Shown here: piece by piece, positions 9,814 to 18,544 of the stretch | Position numbering within the stretch: position 1 is the stretch's first letter | Layout: every line of letters begins with the position of its first letter | Assembly (NCBI GenBank): GCA_964592645.1 | Contig: CAZQFV010000016.1 | Span: 1 to 64,000, forward strand | From: CAZQFV01 sp964592645 | GTDB lineage: Bacteria > Chloroflexota > Chloroflexia > DTKN01 | Reading direction: 5' to 3' | Length of the DNA stretch: 64,000 bases | Made by a program: the position numbers and the translations under genes | The notes under the pieces: generated by a model | The model's input: only the letters and a program-made list of their open reading frames with translations | Told to the model about the DNA's origin: nothing | Database searches by the model: none

Positions 9814-10311
9814 ATGGGTCCGGCGATAGAACGAACGGTGACAATTCGGAAGACTGACCTCTCCCGGCATACCGGTCAGGTTGTGGGCCTCGCGCGCCGG
9901 GGGAACGTGTTGATCGTGGCCAGCCGAGGCGAGGAACTGGTTGCTGTCATAGACGCTCGTGACTATCGCCTCCTCCGAGCCGTGGTCGCCCATCACCTGC
10001 TTCCATTCCACCCCGCACCGGCGTCCGATCAGGCGCTGGTGCCGGCCGGCCTGGGAGAGGACGAGCTCGACCAGGCGGTACGCGAGGCTGGTGAATCCCC
10101 ACAAGCGCGCTGGAACCGCGTCGTGATCGCCTACCTGGATGGGCACATCAGCCTGGCCCGGGCAGCCACTCTGCTGGATATTTCTTCCCTCGAACTGGCC
10201 GAACGCTTCCGCCGCCTGGAGGTGCCCCGGCGACAGGGGGCGGAGACGCTGGAAGAAGCGCAGAGCGACACGCGGACCGCCCTCTCTTGGCTTGGACCAG
10301 GAAGTAGGTAA
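9814..10311 (+). CDS. Antitoxin-like protein (Phd/UPF0175 style)
   Basis: 165 residues; the ATG at 9814 has GGAG six bases upstream and is preferred over 9796. The N-terminal 60 residues (TVTIRKTDLSRHTGQVVGLARRGNVLIV... ELVAVIDARDY) look like a Phd/YefM DNA-binding fold. The C-terminal half (YLDGHISLARAATLLDIS) resembles the helix-turn-helix of UPF0175 proteins. No toxin gene follows; the gene ends at a strong hairpin. It is 46 bases after the ATPase gene and probably co-transcribed. Confidence 0.55.
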   Translation: MGPAIERTVTIRKTDLSRHTGQVVGLARRGNVLIVASRGEELVAVIDARDYRLLRAVVAHHLLPFHPAPASDQALVPAGLGEDELDQAVREAGESPQARWNRVVIAYLDGHISLARAATLLDISSLELAERFRRLEVPRRQGAETLEEAQSDTRTALSWLGPGSR

Positions 10312-10326
10312 TATCCGAAATGGGCA

Positions 10327-10358
10327 GTGGGGGAGACGGGCGCACCCGCCTCCCCCAC
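10327..10358. terminator. Bidirectional hairpin terminator
   Basis: GTGGGGGAG (10327-10335) pairs with CTCCCCCAC (10350-10358); a further CGGG/CCCG pairs inside after one mismatch. It lies between convergent genes, the plus-strand antitoxin-like gene and the minus-strand beta clamp, so it probably terminates both and marks the end of the long minus-strand element. Confidence 0.75.
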
Positions 10359-10372
10359 CTTGTTGCCTTGCC

Positions 10373-11629
10373 CTACGCCGTGGCGACGACCGCGGGGACC
10401 GGCACCACCGCAGTAGCCACCGGGGCGACCGCGGCGGCCGGCCCGGCGGAGGGCACGGCGACCGCGCTCACGGCCGGCTGCTCCTCCACCACCGGCATCA
10501 CCACAGCCAGCCAGCCGTCCTTGGCCCCCCGGATGGTCACCGGGCGGTTCACGACGGCCGGCCCACCGTTGCCGTTGCCCTGGCAGAGCAGCTCCACGGT
10601 GATCTCGCCGCTCGCGCCGGCCAGGGCCTCCCAGAGATAGCGGGCGTTCAAGCCCACAACCGCCCCCGGTCCCTGGTGCCGGACCGGGATGACCCCCTGG
10701 CCCTCGGCGTAGGCGCTGGAGCCGGCCTGCACGGTCACCTCGCCATTGTCGAGGGAGAGCCGCACCGGGTGGTGCGGCCGGTCCTCCTCGGCAAAGGGGG
10801 CCATGACTTTGAGCACGCGGCGCAGCTCCTCGGCGTTCACGGTGATCTGGACGTTGCTCTCCTTGGGGATGACCTGCTCGTAATCGGGGTAGCGCACCCC
10901 CCCGAGCAGGGTGATGGCCAGGTCCACCGACCCGGTCTGGAAGAGGGCCAGGTTGTACTGGCCGTCAGCGGCCGGCACTAGCACCAGGACCACCGTTTCA
11001 TCCTCGCCACCCAGCACGTGGGCCAGCAGCTCCATGCCCCGCGCCGGGATGATCGCCTGCACGGCCTCTTCGAGCAGGTACTCGACGGCGAGGTCCTGCA
11101 CGGCCAGGCGGAAGCCGTCGGCCGCGGCCAACACGGCCTTGTTGCCGTCCAGTCGCAGGTACACGCCGGTCATCGCCGGGCGCGAACCGTCGCGGTCAGC
11201 TGCGGCGTACGCCACGCGGCCGATGGCCTTGCGCAGCAGCGCGGCGTTCACCCGGGCGACCACGTCGCCGTCCATCTCCGGGAGCGTCACCGGGTGCGCC
11301 GCGCCCTTGAGCGTGGCGCGGTGGCCGGCTGCCCGCAAGACCAGCTTGTCCTTTTCATCCAGCTCCAGCTTGATCTCTTGCGTGGGTTCCATCGCCCGGA
11401 CGAAATCGCCCAGGAGATCGGCGCGCACGGTCACGGCCATCCCCACCTCGGACTCGTCGGCGGTGCAGGGCACGCGGGCGACCACGGAGACGGTATAGTC
11501 CGTGGCCCGCAGGGTCAGCGTGCCGCTGCCGGCCTCGAGGTTCACCAGGAGCGCTTCACCCCGGACGGCCGGGTGCAGCCCGTTCAGGGCCGCGAGCCCT
11601 TCGGCCAGGTTCTTCTGTAACGCTTTCAT
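10373..11629 (-). CDS. dnaN: DNA polymerase III beta sliding clamp (element-encoded)
   Basis: 418 residues; ATG 11629 with GAGGAGG six bases upstream. Three repeated clamp domains are visible, with typical strands (LTLRATDYTVSVVARVP, LAAADGFRLAVQ, VGLNARYLWEAL, and a final VRGAKDGWLAVVMPV-like end). Chromosomal clamps are about 370 residues; this one carries an extra Ala/Val/Pro-rich tail of about 40 residues. The clamp tethers polymerases to DNA. It is the last gene of a minus-strand run behind radC and a primase, so it is likely a plasmid- or element-borne clamp rather than the housekeeping copy, which normally sits next to dnaA. Confidence 0.9.
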   Translation of the reverse strand: MKALQKNLAEGLAALNGLHPAVRGEALLVNLEAGSGTLTLRATDYTVSVVARVPCTADESEVGMAVTVRADLLGDFVRAMEPTQEIKLELDEKDKLVLRAAGHRATLKGAAHPVTLPEMDGDVVARVNAALLRKAIGRVAYAAADRDGSRPAMTGVYLRLDGNKAVLAAADGFRLAVQDLAVEYLLEEAVQAIIPARGMELLAHVLGGEDETVVLVLVPAADGQYNLALFQTGSVDLAITLLGGVRYPDYEQVIPKESNVQITVNAEELRRVLKVMAPFAEEDRPHHPVRLSLDNGEVTVQAGSSAYAEGQGVIPVRHQGPGAVVGLNARYLWEALAGASGEITVELLCQGNGNGGPAVVNRPVTIRGAKDGWLAVVMPVVEEQPAVSAVAVPSAGPAAAVAPVATAVVPVPAVVATA

Positions 11630-11651
11630 CGTGGTCCTCCTCGTTTGCGTT

Positions 11652-12401
11652 CTAGGCCCAGTTGTTGGGCAAGCCTCTTTCCCGCATCGAAACGAACGTG
11701 TTCCGGCCAATCACGAGGTGATCGACCAGCTCTACGGAGAGCATCTTGCCGACCGCGATCAGATCGCGAGTTATGGCCAGATCTTCGGGCGAAGGCTCCG
11801 GACTGCCCGACGGGTGCGAATGGGCCAGGACGATGGCCGGGCAGTTGTCCCGTACCGCCTCGCGGTAGACCTCGGCCGGCCGCACCAGGGCGGTGTTCAC
11901 GGAGCCCTGGTAGATAAGCACCTGGCGCAGTACCTGGTGTCGCGTGTTCAGGAGCAGGACGCGCAGCTGCTCCTGGTCCAGATCGCCCATCTCCGGCAGC
12001 AGCAGCGCGGCCGCGTCGGCGGGCGACCGAATGGTGAGGCCCTCGACGGCGCTCTCCCGGACCGTGCGCCGGCCCATGTCGAGCGCCGCCTGGAGGACAA
12101 CGGCCCGTTCCGGGCAGATGCCCGCACGGGCGATCTCGGCGAGGCTGGCCCGACGGAGGCCGCGCAGTCCGCCAAAAGCGGAGAGCAGCCGGCCGGCCTG
12201 GGCCAGGGCCACCTCGGGCTTGCCGCCGAGCACGAGCGCCAGGCACTCGCTGCTCGACAGCGCCGTTACCCCCAGGTCGCACAGCCGCCGGGCCGGGACC
12301 TCGCCGGCGGGAAGCGGGTAACGCGGGACCGCTTCCGCCAGGTGGGGCTCGGCGCCGGCCGCCGGGAACCCGGGCAACTCCAGTTGCTTTAGCCGCTGCA
12401 T
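11652..12401 (-). CDS. radC: RadC-family JAMM protein
   Basis: 249 residues from ATG 12401. N-terminal helix-hairpin-helix-like part (LCDLGVTALSSSECLALVLGG) and C-terminal JAMM metal site HSHPSGSPEPSPED starting at His194. RadC proteins are common in plasmids and phages; the biochemical function is not settled, although the JAMM fold suggests a metal-dependent hydrolase. The start overlaps the end of the primase gene by 13 bases, and the clamp gene follows after 22 bases, so the three form one operon. Confidence 0.88.
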   Translation of the reverse strand: MQRLKQLELPGFPAAGAEPHLAEAVPRYPLPAGEVPARRLCDLGVTALSSSECLALVLGGKPEVALAQAGRLLSAFGGLRGLRRASLAEIARAGICPERAVVLQAALDMGRRTVRESAVEGLTIRSPADAAALLLPEMGDLDQEQLRVLLLNTRHQVLRQVLIYQGSVNTALVRPAEVYREAVRDNCPAIVLAHSHPSGSPEPSPEDLAITRDLIAVGKMLSVELVDHLVIGRNTFVSMRERGLPNNWA

Positions 12402-13372
12402 CGTTTCACCCCCAGGCACAGCCCCAGCGCGCGGGCAAAGCGACAGCCAAAGGCGTAGCGGGCGTTGTGATACACGCAGCGCACCACCTTTTCGGCTTCG
12501 CGCACCCGGTCGCGCGGCGGGCTGCGAAACAGCGCGGCGGGGACCCCCTGAAACCAGTCTCCGGCCAGCAGCACGGCCTGCTCCTCCGGCATCCCGGCGG
12601 AGCGCATCCAGGAAGCGAGAAACAGCAGCACACGGTTGCTCTTGCCCAGGCCCTGCCAGTAGGCCCGCAACAGGCGCGCCACGCACGGCGGCGCATAGCC
12701 GCCGCGGATGGCCACCGGGGCAGGATCCACCACGGAGGCCTGGCTTTGCCGCTGAGTTCGCAGGTAGCCGCGCAGCGTCTCGGCCGCAGCCGGAACCAGC
12801 TCTGGCTTGGGATACGGGAGCGGGGGGCGGGGCCGGCCGGCCAGCCGGCGCAGGTAGGCGGGGCCGCGCAGCAGCTCGCCGGGCGCCACCTCCACCTTGT
12901 AGCGGCCGGTTTGCGCGTGCCGGCTGCCCACCTGCCGCCACATGCGGCGGCAGGAGTACACACTCCGGTCGAGCGTGTCGAGTTCGAGCCGTTCGGCCAG
13001 CGCCCGGGCCCAGCGCCCGTAGGCGTAGGTCAGGTCGGGGGAGGGGGCGGTCACCCCCAGCGCTTCCTCCGCGACCTCGACGTGCAGGCCCCGGTTGCCG
13101 GTGTAGTAGAGCCGCGTGGCCTCCGGCGGCAGGTCCAGGAAATCGGCCAGGTAGCCGACCAGCACGCGGACCTCGCCGATGATCCGGCCCAGGTCGTCGC
13201 CGTCGAAATCAAAGTAGAGCGGGGCCAGGTGAGCCTCGCCGTCCTGGTGGCGGTCCAAAGGGAACCGCTGCACCGTCACGAAACTCTCCCCGCCGCGGTC
13301 AGGCGGCGGGATGCGGGCCTCGGGGAAGCGCCGCCACTGCTTCAGCCCGGGCTTCCACCAGTCACGGTACAT
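12389..13372 (-). CDS. Archaeo-eukaryotic-type (AEP) DNA primase
   Basis: 327 residues; ATG 13372 follows a near-perfect AAGGAGGT. Motif I is YFDFDGDD (Asp55, Asp57), motif II is TGNRGLHVEV (His97), motif III region is LDRSVYSCRRMWRQVGSRHAQTGRYKV (Asp135, Arg, His152), matching the catalytic core of AEP small-subunit primases. The C-terminal 170 residues contain Cys residues and a helical PriCT-like end. It would prime replication of the element, and could extend DNA as other mobile AEPs do. It sits between a small Cys-rich gene (11-base overlap) and radC. Confidence 0.85.
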   Translation of the reverse strand: MYRDWWKPGLKQWRRFPEARIPPPDRGGESFVTVQRFPLDRHQDGEAHLAPLYFDFDGDDLGRIIGEVRVLVGYLADFLDLPPEATRLYYTGNRGLHVEVAEEALGVTAPSPDLTYAYGRWARALAERLELDTLDRSVYSCRRMWRQVGSRHAQTGRYKVEVAPGELLRGPAYLRRLAGRPRPPLPYPKPELVPAAAETLRGYLRTQRQSQASVVDPAPVAIRGGYAPPCVARLLRAYWQGLGKSNRVLLFLASWMRSAGMPEEQAVLLAGDWFQGVPAALFRSPPRDRVREAEKVVRCVYHNARYAFGCRFARALGLCLGVKRCSG

Positions 13373-13625
13373 GGCTACCTCCTTTCTCTCCCCATGGGAG
13401 AGCGAGCTGCATCGTGGCCGGGGCAGCGTCACCGTGCTCCGCGCGCCACCTTTGCAAGATTTCCTGTCCCATTTCGGCCACATTGTCCGCCGCCTGCTGC
13501 GCCCCGACGCCGTGGTTGACCCCACCGCAGATGCACTTACAGACGGGTCCATGGGCCTCGTGGCAGCGGGCATCACAGCGGCCGACGCAGCCTTCCGACG
13601 TATGCACCGACAGCACCGTAGTCAT
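13362..13625 (-). CDS. Small Cys-rich protein, probable metal-binding
   Basis: 87 residues; ATG 13625 with GGGAGGTG upstream. Seven Cys and several His lie in the first half (CVGRCDARCHEA, CKCICGGVNHG), consistent with one or two zinc sites or an Fe-S site. The C-terminal half is a helix. Such proteins are recurrent in mobile elements but have no assigned function. Overlaps the primase start by 11 bases, so translation is probably coupled. Confidence 0.75.
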   Translation of the reverse strand: MTTVLSVHTSEGCVGRCDARCHEAHGPVCKCICGGVNHGVGAQQAADNVAEMGQEILQRWRAEHGDAAPATMQLALPWGEKGGSHVP

Positions 13626-13642
13626 CGAACACCTCCCATCCG

Positions 13643-13678
13643 CCGTGGGGAGCAGGATGCGTGCCCTGCCCCCCACGG
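13643..13678 (-). promoter_or_regulatory. Leader hairpin before the Cys-rich gene
   Basis: CCGTGGGG (13643-13650) pairs with CCCCACGG (13671-13678), with GCAGG/CCTGC nested inside. It lies 18 bases upstream of the start codon and is one of the recurring GC-rich leader hairpins; no T-run follows it. Confidence 0.55.
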
Positions 13679-13694
13679 GCGGGGTTCTCGGGGC

Positions 13695-13805
13695 TCACGC
13701 CGGCGGAGCGAATTCCTTGGCCGGCAGAGCCCAATCGGACCAGAAGCGGATCGCCGCCTCATCCTTGGCCTTTTGCGCTTCGGGGGAGAGCGCGCCCCAG
13801 CTCAC
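13695..13805 (-). CDS. Small hypothetical protein, 36 residues
   Basis: GTG at 13805 overlaps the stop of the upstream gene in a GTGA arrangement and has GGGAGGTG upstream, which supports coupled translation. The product is a short amphipathic protein (ALSPEAQKAKDEAAIRFWSDWAL). No family recognised. Confidence 0.6.
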   Translation of the reverse strand: MSWGALSPEAQKAKDEAAIRFWSDWALPAKEFAPPA

Positions 13806-14398
13806 GGGGCACCTCCCGCCGCCAACTGCTGCGCCCAGGCCAGCCGCTCGGGCGTGTAGCGGGCGTACCACAGCCGCTGCCGGACGCTCCAGCGAAAGCC
13901 GCGCTCCTTCAGCGCCGCGCGCACCTCTTCCGAGGGCTTGCTGCCGAACGTCACCTCGACGCCGTTCAACGCCTCGTTGCGGCGCACGGTGGTGGCCGCG
14001 CCGCCCTCCGGCGGGCTGCCGGCCGCGACCGCCTCCGCCTCCTCCGGCCAGGGCGGGGTATCCCCCTCCCAGGCGGCCGGGGCGAAATGGACGATGTACC
14101 AGGTGCTCCGCGGCCGGCCGGAGTGGTCCGGCGCCAGCGACGGCAAGGGCGCCTTGATGTAGTAGCCGCGGCCCATGCTCCACTTTTCGCGGTGCTCCTC
14201 CCAGGGGAGGTTGCGCAGCGTTGGGAAGCGGCGGGCGGTGGCCAGGAGCAGGGAGATCAGGTCGCGCTGCTCGTCCGTGGGGGCGAGGATCCAGCGGCCC
14301 AACTCCTGCCGGCCAAAGTAGTCGGTCTGCGGGTCGCTGTCGTCGCGCTCCTTGGCGATGACGATGACCCGTTCCTGGTGGACCTTGTCGGCGCGCAT
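13802..14398 (-). CDS. Hypothetical protein with a C-terminal KPSEEVRAALKERGFRW domain
   Basis: 198 residues; ATG 14398 follows AAAAGGAGG. The last 50 residues (VTFGSKPSEEVRAALKERGF then WYARYTPERLAWAQQL) match a small domain seen at the ends of large plasmid helicases and antirestriction-type proteins, where its role is unknown. The first 140 residues are unassigned. It is preceded by a GC-rich leader hairpin and followed by a coupled 36-residue gene. Confidence 0.65.
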   Translation of the reverse strand: MRADKVHQERVIVIAKERDDSDPQTDYFGRQELGRWILAPTDEQRDLISLLLATARRFPTLRNLPWEEHREKWSMGRGYYIKAPLPSLAPDHSGRPRSTWYIVHFAPAAWEGDTPPWPEEAEAVAAGSPPEGGAATTVRRNEALNGVEVTFGSKPSEEVRAALKERGFRWSVRQRLWYARYTPERLAWAQQLAAGGAP

Positions 14399-14432
14399 CG
14401 ATTCCTCCTTTTGTCAACTGGGGCGGAAGGCG

Positions 14433-14462
14433 GCCGGCGGGACGATCGTTCATCCCGCCGGC
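14433..14462 (-). promoter_or_regulatory. Leader hairpin, 10-bp stem
   Basis: GCCGGCGGGA (14433-14442) pairs with TCCCGCCGGC (14453-14462). It lies in the gap between two minus-strand genes, about 35 bases before the start codon at 14398, and could act as terminator or translational control. No long T-run follows. Confidence 0.55.
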
Positions 14463-14498
14463 ACGCGCCCGCCATGCACGATACCACCTCGCCTGGTG

Positions 14499-14924
14499 CT
14501 ACTCGGGAGCAACCTCCTGGAACAGCGCTTCAGGCAGCCACGCCGTCTCCAGGCTGATGCTCGTGTTCTTCACGTACACTTTCCAGACCACGTCGCTCGC
14601 GGTCACGATCATGCGCATGGACTCGACCTCGACGACCTGGTCCGGGGCTACCTCCAGCGGCGCGTCCAGGACGACGAACTCGTGCTCGTCCACCTGCTCG
14701 GCCAGGGCCTCGTCCAGGGCGGCGCGCCCGACAAAGATGGGCCGCGTGTCCCAGTAGGCCAGGCTGTGCAGGGCGGGATCGGCCGCCCGCAGCGCTTGGG
14801 CCAGCGCGATGCGCTCCCGCACCTCCTGGGCCATCTCCGGTGTCAGCCGGACGAGGGCAAAGGAGGCCTCGTAGTAGTCGTCGTCCGAGAGCCACAGCTT
14901 CATAACCACCGTTTTCTCGCTCAT
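14499..14924 (-). CDS. Hypothetical protein, 141 residues
   Basis: ATG 14924 with GAGAGGAG upstream, 11 bases after the stop of a zinc-ribbon gene. Begins MSEKTVVMKLWLSDDDYYEASF, rich in acidic and hydrophobic residues, with no recognised motif. Part of the replication-gene run. Confidence 0.6.
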   Translation of the reverse strand: MSEKTVVMKLWLSDDDYYEASFALVRLTPEMAQEVRERIALAQALRAADPALHSLAYWDTRPIFVGRAALDEALAEQVDEHEFVVLDAPLEVAPDQVVEVESMRMIVTASDVVWKVYVKNTSISLETAWLPEALFQEVAPE

Positions 14925-14935
14925 GGGTTCTCCTC

Positions 14936-15115
14936 TCAACGGGGCTCGTAGCAGGCCGCGCCTGCGGCCCGCTCGGCCCGCTGCTCCTGGTAGGACCACC
15001 ATTCACACTTGGGGCAATGGCCGCACCACGGGCAGCACGGCGCGCCGCAGACGGCGCAGCGGTGCGTCCATGGGTAGAGCCGCCCGCAGCGGGTGCACTC
15101 GATCATCTCTTGCAT
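14936..15115 (-). CDS. Small zinc-ribbon protein, 59 residues
   Basis: ATG 15115 with GAAGGTG upstream. Eight Cys in CxxC or CxxCxxC spacing (CTRCGRLYPWTHRCAVCGAPCC then CGHCPKC), which should bind two zinc ions. It lies 3 bases after the helicase gene and 11 bases before the next gene, both on the same strand. Function unknown; it may be a partner of the methyltransferase-helicase. Confidence 0.7.
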   Translation of the reverse strand: MQEMIECTRCGRLYPWTHRCAVCGAPCCPWCGHCPKCEWWSYQEQRAERAAGAACYEPR

Positions 15116-15118
15116 CGT

Positions 15119-18100
15119 TCACCTTCTCCGGCGCGGCCGGTTTCCCCGGGCTTCCACCCAGGTAAAGGCGGCCTCGCTCGCGGTGTCGCCGAACAGCCCA
15201 AAGAAGGCGAGTTGCCCCACTCCCTCGGGCGGCGCGGGCACGACGATGGTCACCGCCGGCGCGGGCGCCTGTTCGGGCGCGGCCGGCGGCACCGTTTCCT
15301 CGGTCCAGACGGCGACCGAACCGTCGGTGGACATGGCCGCCAGCCACTCGGTGGCCTGGTTGGCCTGTTCGAACAGCTCGCTCAGGTCGGCGATGGGCGC
15401 CCCCTTGAGGATATCCTGGGCCAGCTCGTGCAGCAGGCTGCGGCCGGCCCCGGCCTGCTCGGCCAGGGCCGCGGCCGCCTCGTCCCCATAGACCAGGGAG
15501 GCCGCGGCGACCTTGCGCCCGATGTGCGAGATGGCGCGGTGCTCCATCGTCCCGCGGTAGGCGACCCAGTGGACCCGCACCGGCCGGGTCTGTCCCAGCC
15601 GCCAGGACCGCCGCGCCGCCTGCATCAGGGTGTAGAGCGAGTACTCGATCTCGTAGAAGATGATGGTGGGAAACTCGACCAGGTCCAGGCCGACCTCGAC
15701 CAGCTTGGGGTTGCAGATGAGCGCGTCGCAGCGCGCGGCCTCGCGGTGGACCCACTCCTCGCGGCGCGACGAGTCGATGGACTGGCGCAGCACGCGGACG
15801 CGCAGGCCGGCGTCCTCCAGGATGCGGGCCACGCGCGGTTGGATATCGCGGGTCGCCGTCTGCCGCAGGTAGACCAGCACCTTGCGGCCCTGGCGCGCCT
15901 CGGCCACGCAAGCGTCGCGGAGCCAGGCCTCCTTGGGGTAGAGAACGTCCTCGGGCAGGGCGTGGGCGACGTAGACGACCTTGCCTTTCGGGTCGGTCGC
16001 CGGGTCGTCCCGCCAGCACGAGTTCGGCCGGCCCAGGGTAGCCTGTAGCCATTCGGAGAGCATGCCCGGGTTCTGCATGAACTCGGCCTTGAGCACCGCG
16101 TCCAGGGCAGAGTAATCCCGCGCCTGGACCGGGTCCATGTCGAGGAGGTGTGGGAGCTCGGTGTAGGGGGGCAACTGATACCCCAGGTCCTGGAGCCGCA
16201 TAAAGAGAGCGTCGCTGAGCAGGAAGGGGATCAGCGCCGGCGAGATGCCCGGGATTTCCTTGGTCCGCCGGCTGACCCGCCGGTTGGCCGTGAAGCGCCC
16301 GGAGCCGCGCGTCTCCTGCTCGATCGTGGTCTGCTGGACGCCATAGTTCTCGACCCAGCGTTTCTCGTCGCGCCAGGCGTAGCGCCGGCGCACCCGTGGG
16401 CTGATGCGGTGCCAGAGGTAGAACAGCGACGACGCCGTCCCGCCAAAGATCGTGCCGGTGAGGCAGACCGTGTGCCGGGCCGCCCGCACCAGGTCGCCAA
16501 AGGCGTAGCCTTGGTCGGTGCTCTGGGCCTTGGCCTGGTGGACCTCGTCGGCGATGAAGAGGTCCACGCGGCCGCGATAGCGCCGGGCCAGGAAATCGGC
16601 GATGGGCCAGCGCGGGTTGCCGTTGTCCTTCTCGAAGCGCCGACTGAACTGCCACAGCGCCCCGCCGCAGGCGAAACAGCGGCGCAGTTGCTGTTGCATG
16701 TAGTCGGGGTTGCGGATGGGGACGCCGTTGGCGTCCTCGACTTCGGCCCCGCAGTGGGGGCAGCGATAGCTCTCGCGGGGGATCGCCCGGCCGCGCCGTT
16801 GGCCGGCGGACATGCCCTCCGGCCGCTGGCGGTGCTCGGCCAGGCGCTGGCGGATCCGCTCGGCCCGTTTCCCGGCCTCCCGGGGCGTGATCTCCTGCCA
16901 CGCGCCGGCGTTCGGCCCGGAGGGGACCCAGACCTTCTTGCCGTCGCGGGGCAGGTTGGGGATGCTCCCCGCGGCCGCCCAACGCACGGTATGGGCCGGC
17001 TCCCAGCCGGGGCCGAGCTTGGCCATCTCCTTGGAGACGACGGCCAGGTACGGCACGCCGGGCGAGGCCAGGGCCTGGCGGACGAAGCGCGCCATCTGGG
17101 CGGACGAGGTCACGACCGCCGCCTGTACCCCCGGCCACACCTCCTCGGCCTCGCGTTTCCACTTGGCCGTGAGATGGGTAGGGCAGGTGATGACGACCAG
17201 GAAGGGGACCGGCCGGCCGGCGCGGGCCTGTTTGCGGGCGCACATCCCGGCGCCCACGGCCAGCGCCGCGGTCGTTTTGCCAACCCCCATTTCGCCCACC
17301 AGGACCGCCGCGCGGTCGCCCCGATGGAACTTTTCCAGAATGGCCGCCGCCGCGTGCGCCTGGGCCGGGAACAGGCCCGACTCCTTGCGCCCGGGCAACG
17401 GCCGGTTGGGGGAAAGCCCGCAGAAGACCTGGCCCAGGTCCTCGGGGACCCGGAAGCCGTACAGCGGCTTGAACCGCGCCTGCACTTCCTGGGCCAACGG
17501 CTCGGCCCACTCCTCGAAAAAGGGGCGGAGTTTCCCCTCGCCCTCGAGGATGGTAATCTCGCCGCTGCCGGTGTCCAGCGTGCAGATGCGGCTGACCAGT
17601 CGCTCCGTCTCGGTGATCCGGCGGCCCTTGTCGGTCTTTTCCTCGACACGGTCCACCGCGCGAACGGTGCGGCCCTTGACCAGGATCTCGCGGCCGTCCC
17701 GCCGCAGTAGGATGTTGTTGGCCAGCCCCGCGCCTAGGAACATCGCCAGGTGGCCCATACGCAGCGGAAAGAGCGGCTGCACCTCTTGCTCGATCGGCAC
17801 CGGCGGCGCCGTGATCTCGGGAAAGTCCTGCGGCACCCGGCCGGCGATCTCTGCGATATCTGCCGGGTCGGGGACGCCGGGGTAAAAGTGGAACTTGACC
17901 CGGGCCGGCGCGGGCAGCGTGTACGGATCGACGCCGTCCTGCTCGCCCAGCGTCGGCAGCGCCTCGGGGATTTCCCAAGGGTCCAGCGTCGCCCGCCGCG
18001 CCCGCTGCACGCCGAGCACGACCACCTGTTTGAACCGGGCGTACTCGGCAGCGGGGAAGCGGAAGCAGACCAGTCGGTCATACCAGGCCGGCAGGTACTT

Positions 18101-18544
18101 CCGGACGTCATCGCGCCGGACGGTGGCCTCGGGCACGATCCAGACCAGCAGCCCGCCGGGCTGCAGCCAGCCCTTAGCATTGCAGGTACGCAGAAAGGTC
18201 ACCTCCATGCGCCGGCGGTCCCCGTCATAGTCGTAGGGCGGGTTCAGCCAGAGCAGTTGAAAGGCGTTGATCGCCGTATGCAGGTCGGTGTAGCTGCCCT
18301 GCACGGCCCGCAAGACGCGCGGCCGGGCCGCGCGGGCCCGGTTGGTGTCCAGTTCGACGCCGTAGGTGTTGGGGCAGCCCAGCAGCTGCCCCAGTTGCGC
18401 CAGCGCCAGGCCCTCGCCGAGGCAAGGGTCGAGCAGGCGCGTTTCGGCGGGGAGCGGCACGTAGATGTACCGGGCGAGCAGCTCCACCACCGCTGCCGGG
18501 GTCGGAAAGTACTCCATGTTGATCTGGGCGTTGGGTCTAGCCAT
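15119..18544 (-). CDS. Adenine-methyltransferase-like plus SNF2-type helicase fusion
   Basis: 1,141 residues; ATG 18544 follows GAGGAGGAGG. Residues 1-200 form a DNA methyltransferase-like module: EYFPTP near 11, LLDPCLGEG at 37-45, NPPY at 101-104. Residues 380-1000 form an SF2/SNF2 helicase: Walker A GEMGVGKT at 417-424, zinc-ribbon insertion with CPHC at 595 and CFAC at 623, DEVH box at 666-669, and a motif VI resembling QAARRSWRLGQTRP near 990. Fusions of this kind are found in large plasmids and phages and may remodel or mark DNA. The N-terminal module resembles DUF6094-type methyltransferases; activity is inferred only. It overlaps the upstream gene by 8 bases. Confidence 0.85.
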   Translation of the reverse strand: MARPNAQINMEYFPTPAAVVELLARYIYVPLPAETRLLDPCLGEGLALAQLGQLLGCPNTYGVELDTNRARAARPRVLRAVQGSYTDLHTAINAFQLLWLNPPYDYDGDRRRMEVTFLRTCNAKGWLQPGGLLVWIVPEATVRRDDVRKYLPAWYDRLVCFRFPAAEYARFKQVVVLGVQRARRATLDPWEIPEALPTLGEQDGVDPYTLPAPARVKFHFYPGVPDPADIAEIAGRVPQDFPEITAPPVPIEQEVQPLFPLRMGHLAMFLGAGLANNILLRRDGREILVKGRTVRAVDRVEEKTDKGRRITETERLVSRICTLDTGSGEITILEGEGKLRPFFEEWAEPLAQEVQARFKPLYGFRVPEDLGQVFCGLSPNRPLPGRKESGLFPAQAHAAAAILEKFHRGDRAAVLVGEMGVGKTTAALAVGAGMCARKQARAGRPVPFLVVITCPTHLTAKWKREAEEVWPGVQAAVVTSSAQMARFVRQALASPGVPYLAVVSKEMAKLGPGWEPAHTVRWAAAGSIPNLPRDGKKVWVPSGPNAGAWQEITPREAGKRAERIRQRLAEHRQRPEGMSAGQRRGRAIPRESYRCPHCGAEVEDANGVPIRNPDYMQQQLRRCFACGGALWQFSRRFEKDNGNPRWPIADFLARRYRGRVDLFIADEVHQAKAQSTDQGYAFGDLVRAARHTVCLTGTIFGGTASSLFYLWHRISPRVRRRYAWRDEKRWVENYGVQQTTIEQETRGSGRFTANRRVSRRTKEIPGISPALIPFLLSDALFMRLQDLGYQLPPYTELPHLLDMDPVQARDYSALDAVLKAEFMQNPGMLSEWLQATLGRPNSCWRDDPATDPKGKVVYVAHALPEDVLYPKEAWLRDACVAEARQGRKVLVYLRQTATRDIQPRVARILEDAGLRVRVLRQSIDSSRREEWVHREAARCDALICNPKLVEVGLDLVEFPTIIFYEIEYSLYTLMQAARRSWRLGQTRPVRVHWVAYRGTMEHRAISHIGRKVAAASLVYGDEAAAALAEQAGAGRSLLHELAQDILKGAPIADLSELFEQANQATEWLAAMSTDGSVAVWTEETVPPAAPEQAPAPAVTIVVPAPPEGVGQLAFFGLFGDTASEAAFTWVEARGNRPRRRR

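Noticed and set aside
16148..17710. 520-codon plus-strand open frame opposite the helicase
   Set aside because: Shadow frame; composition is Gly/Ala/Arg/Pro and the helicase on the minus strand has full motifs.
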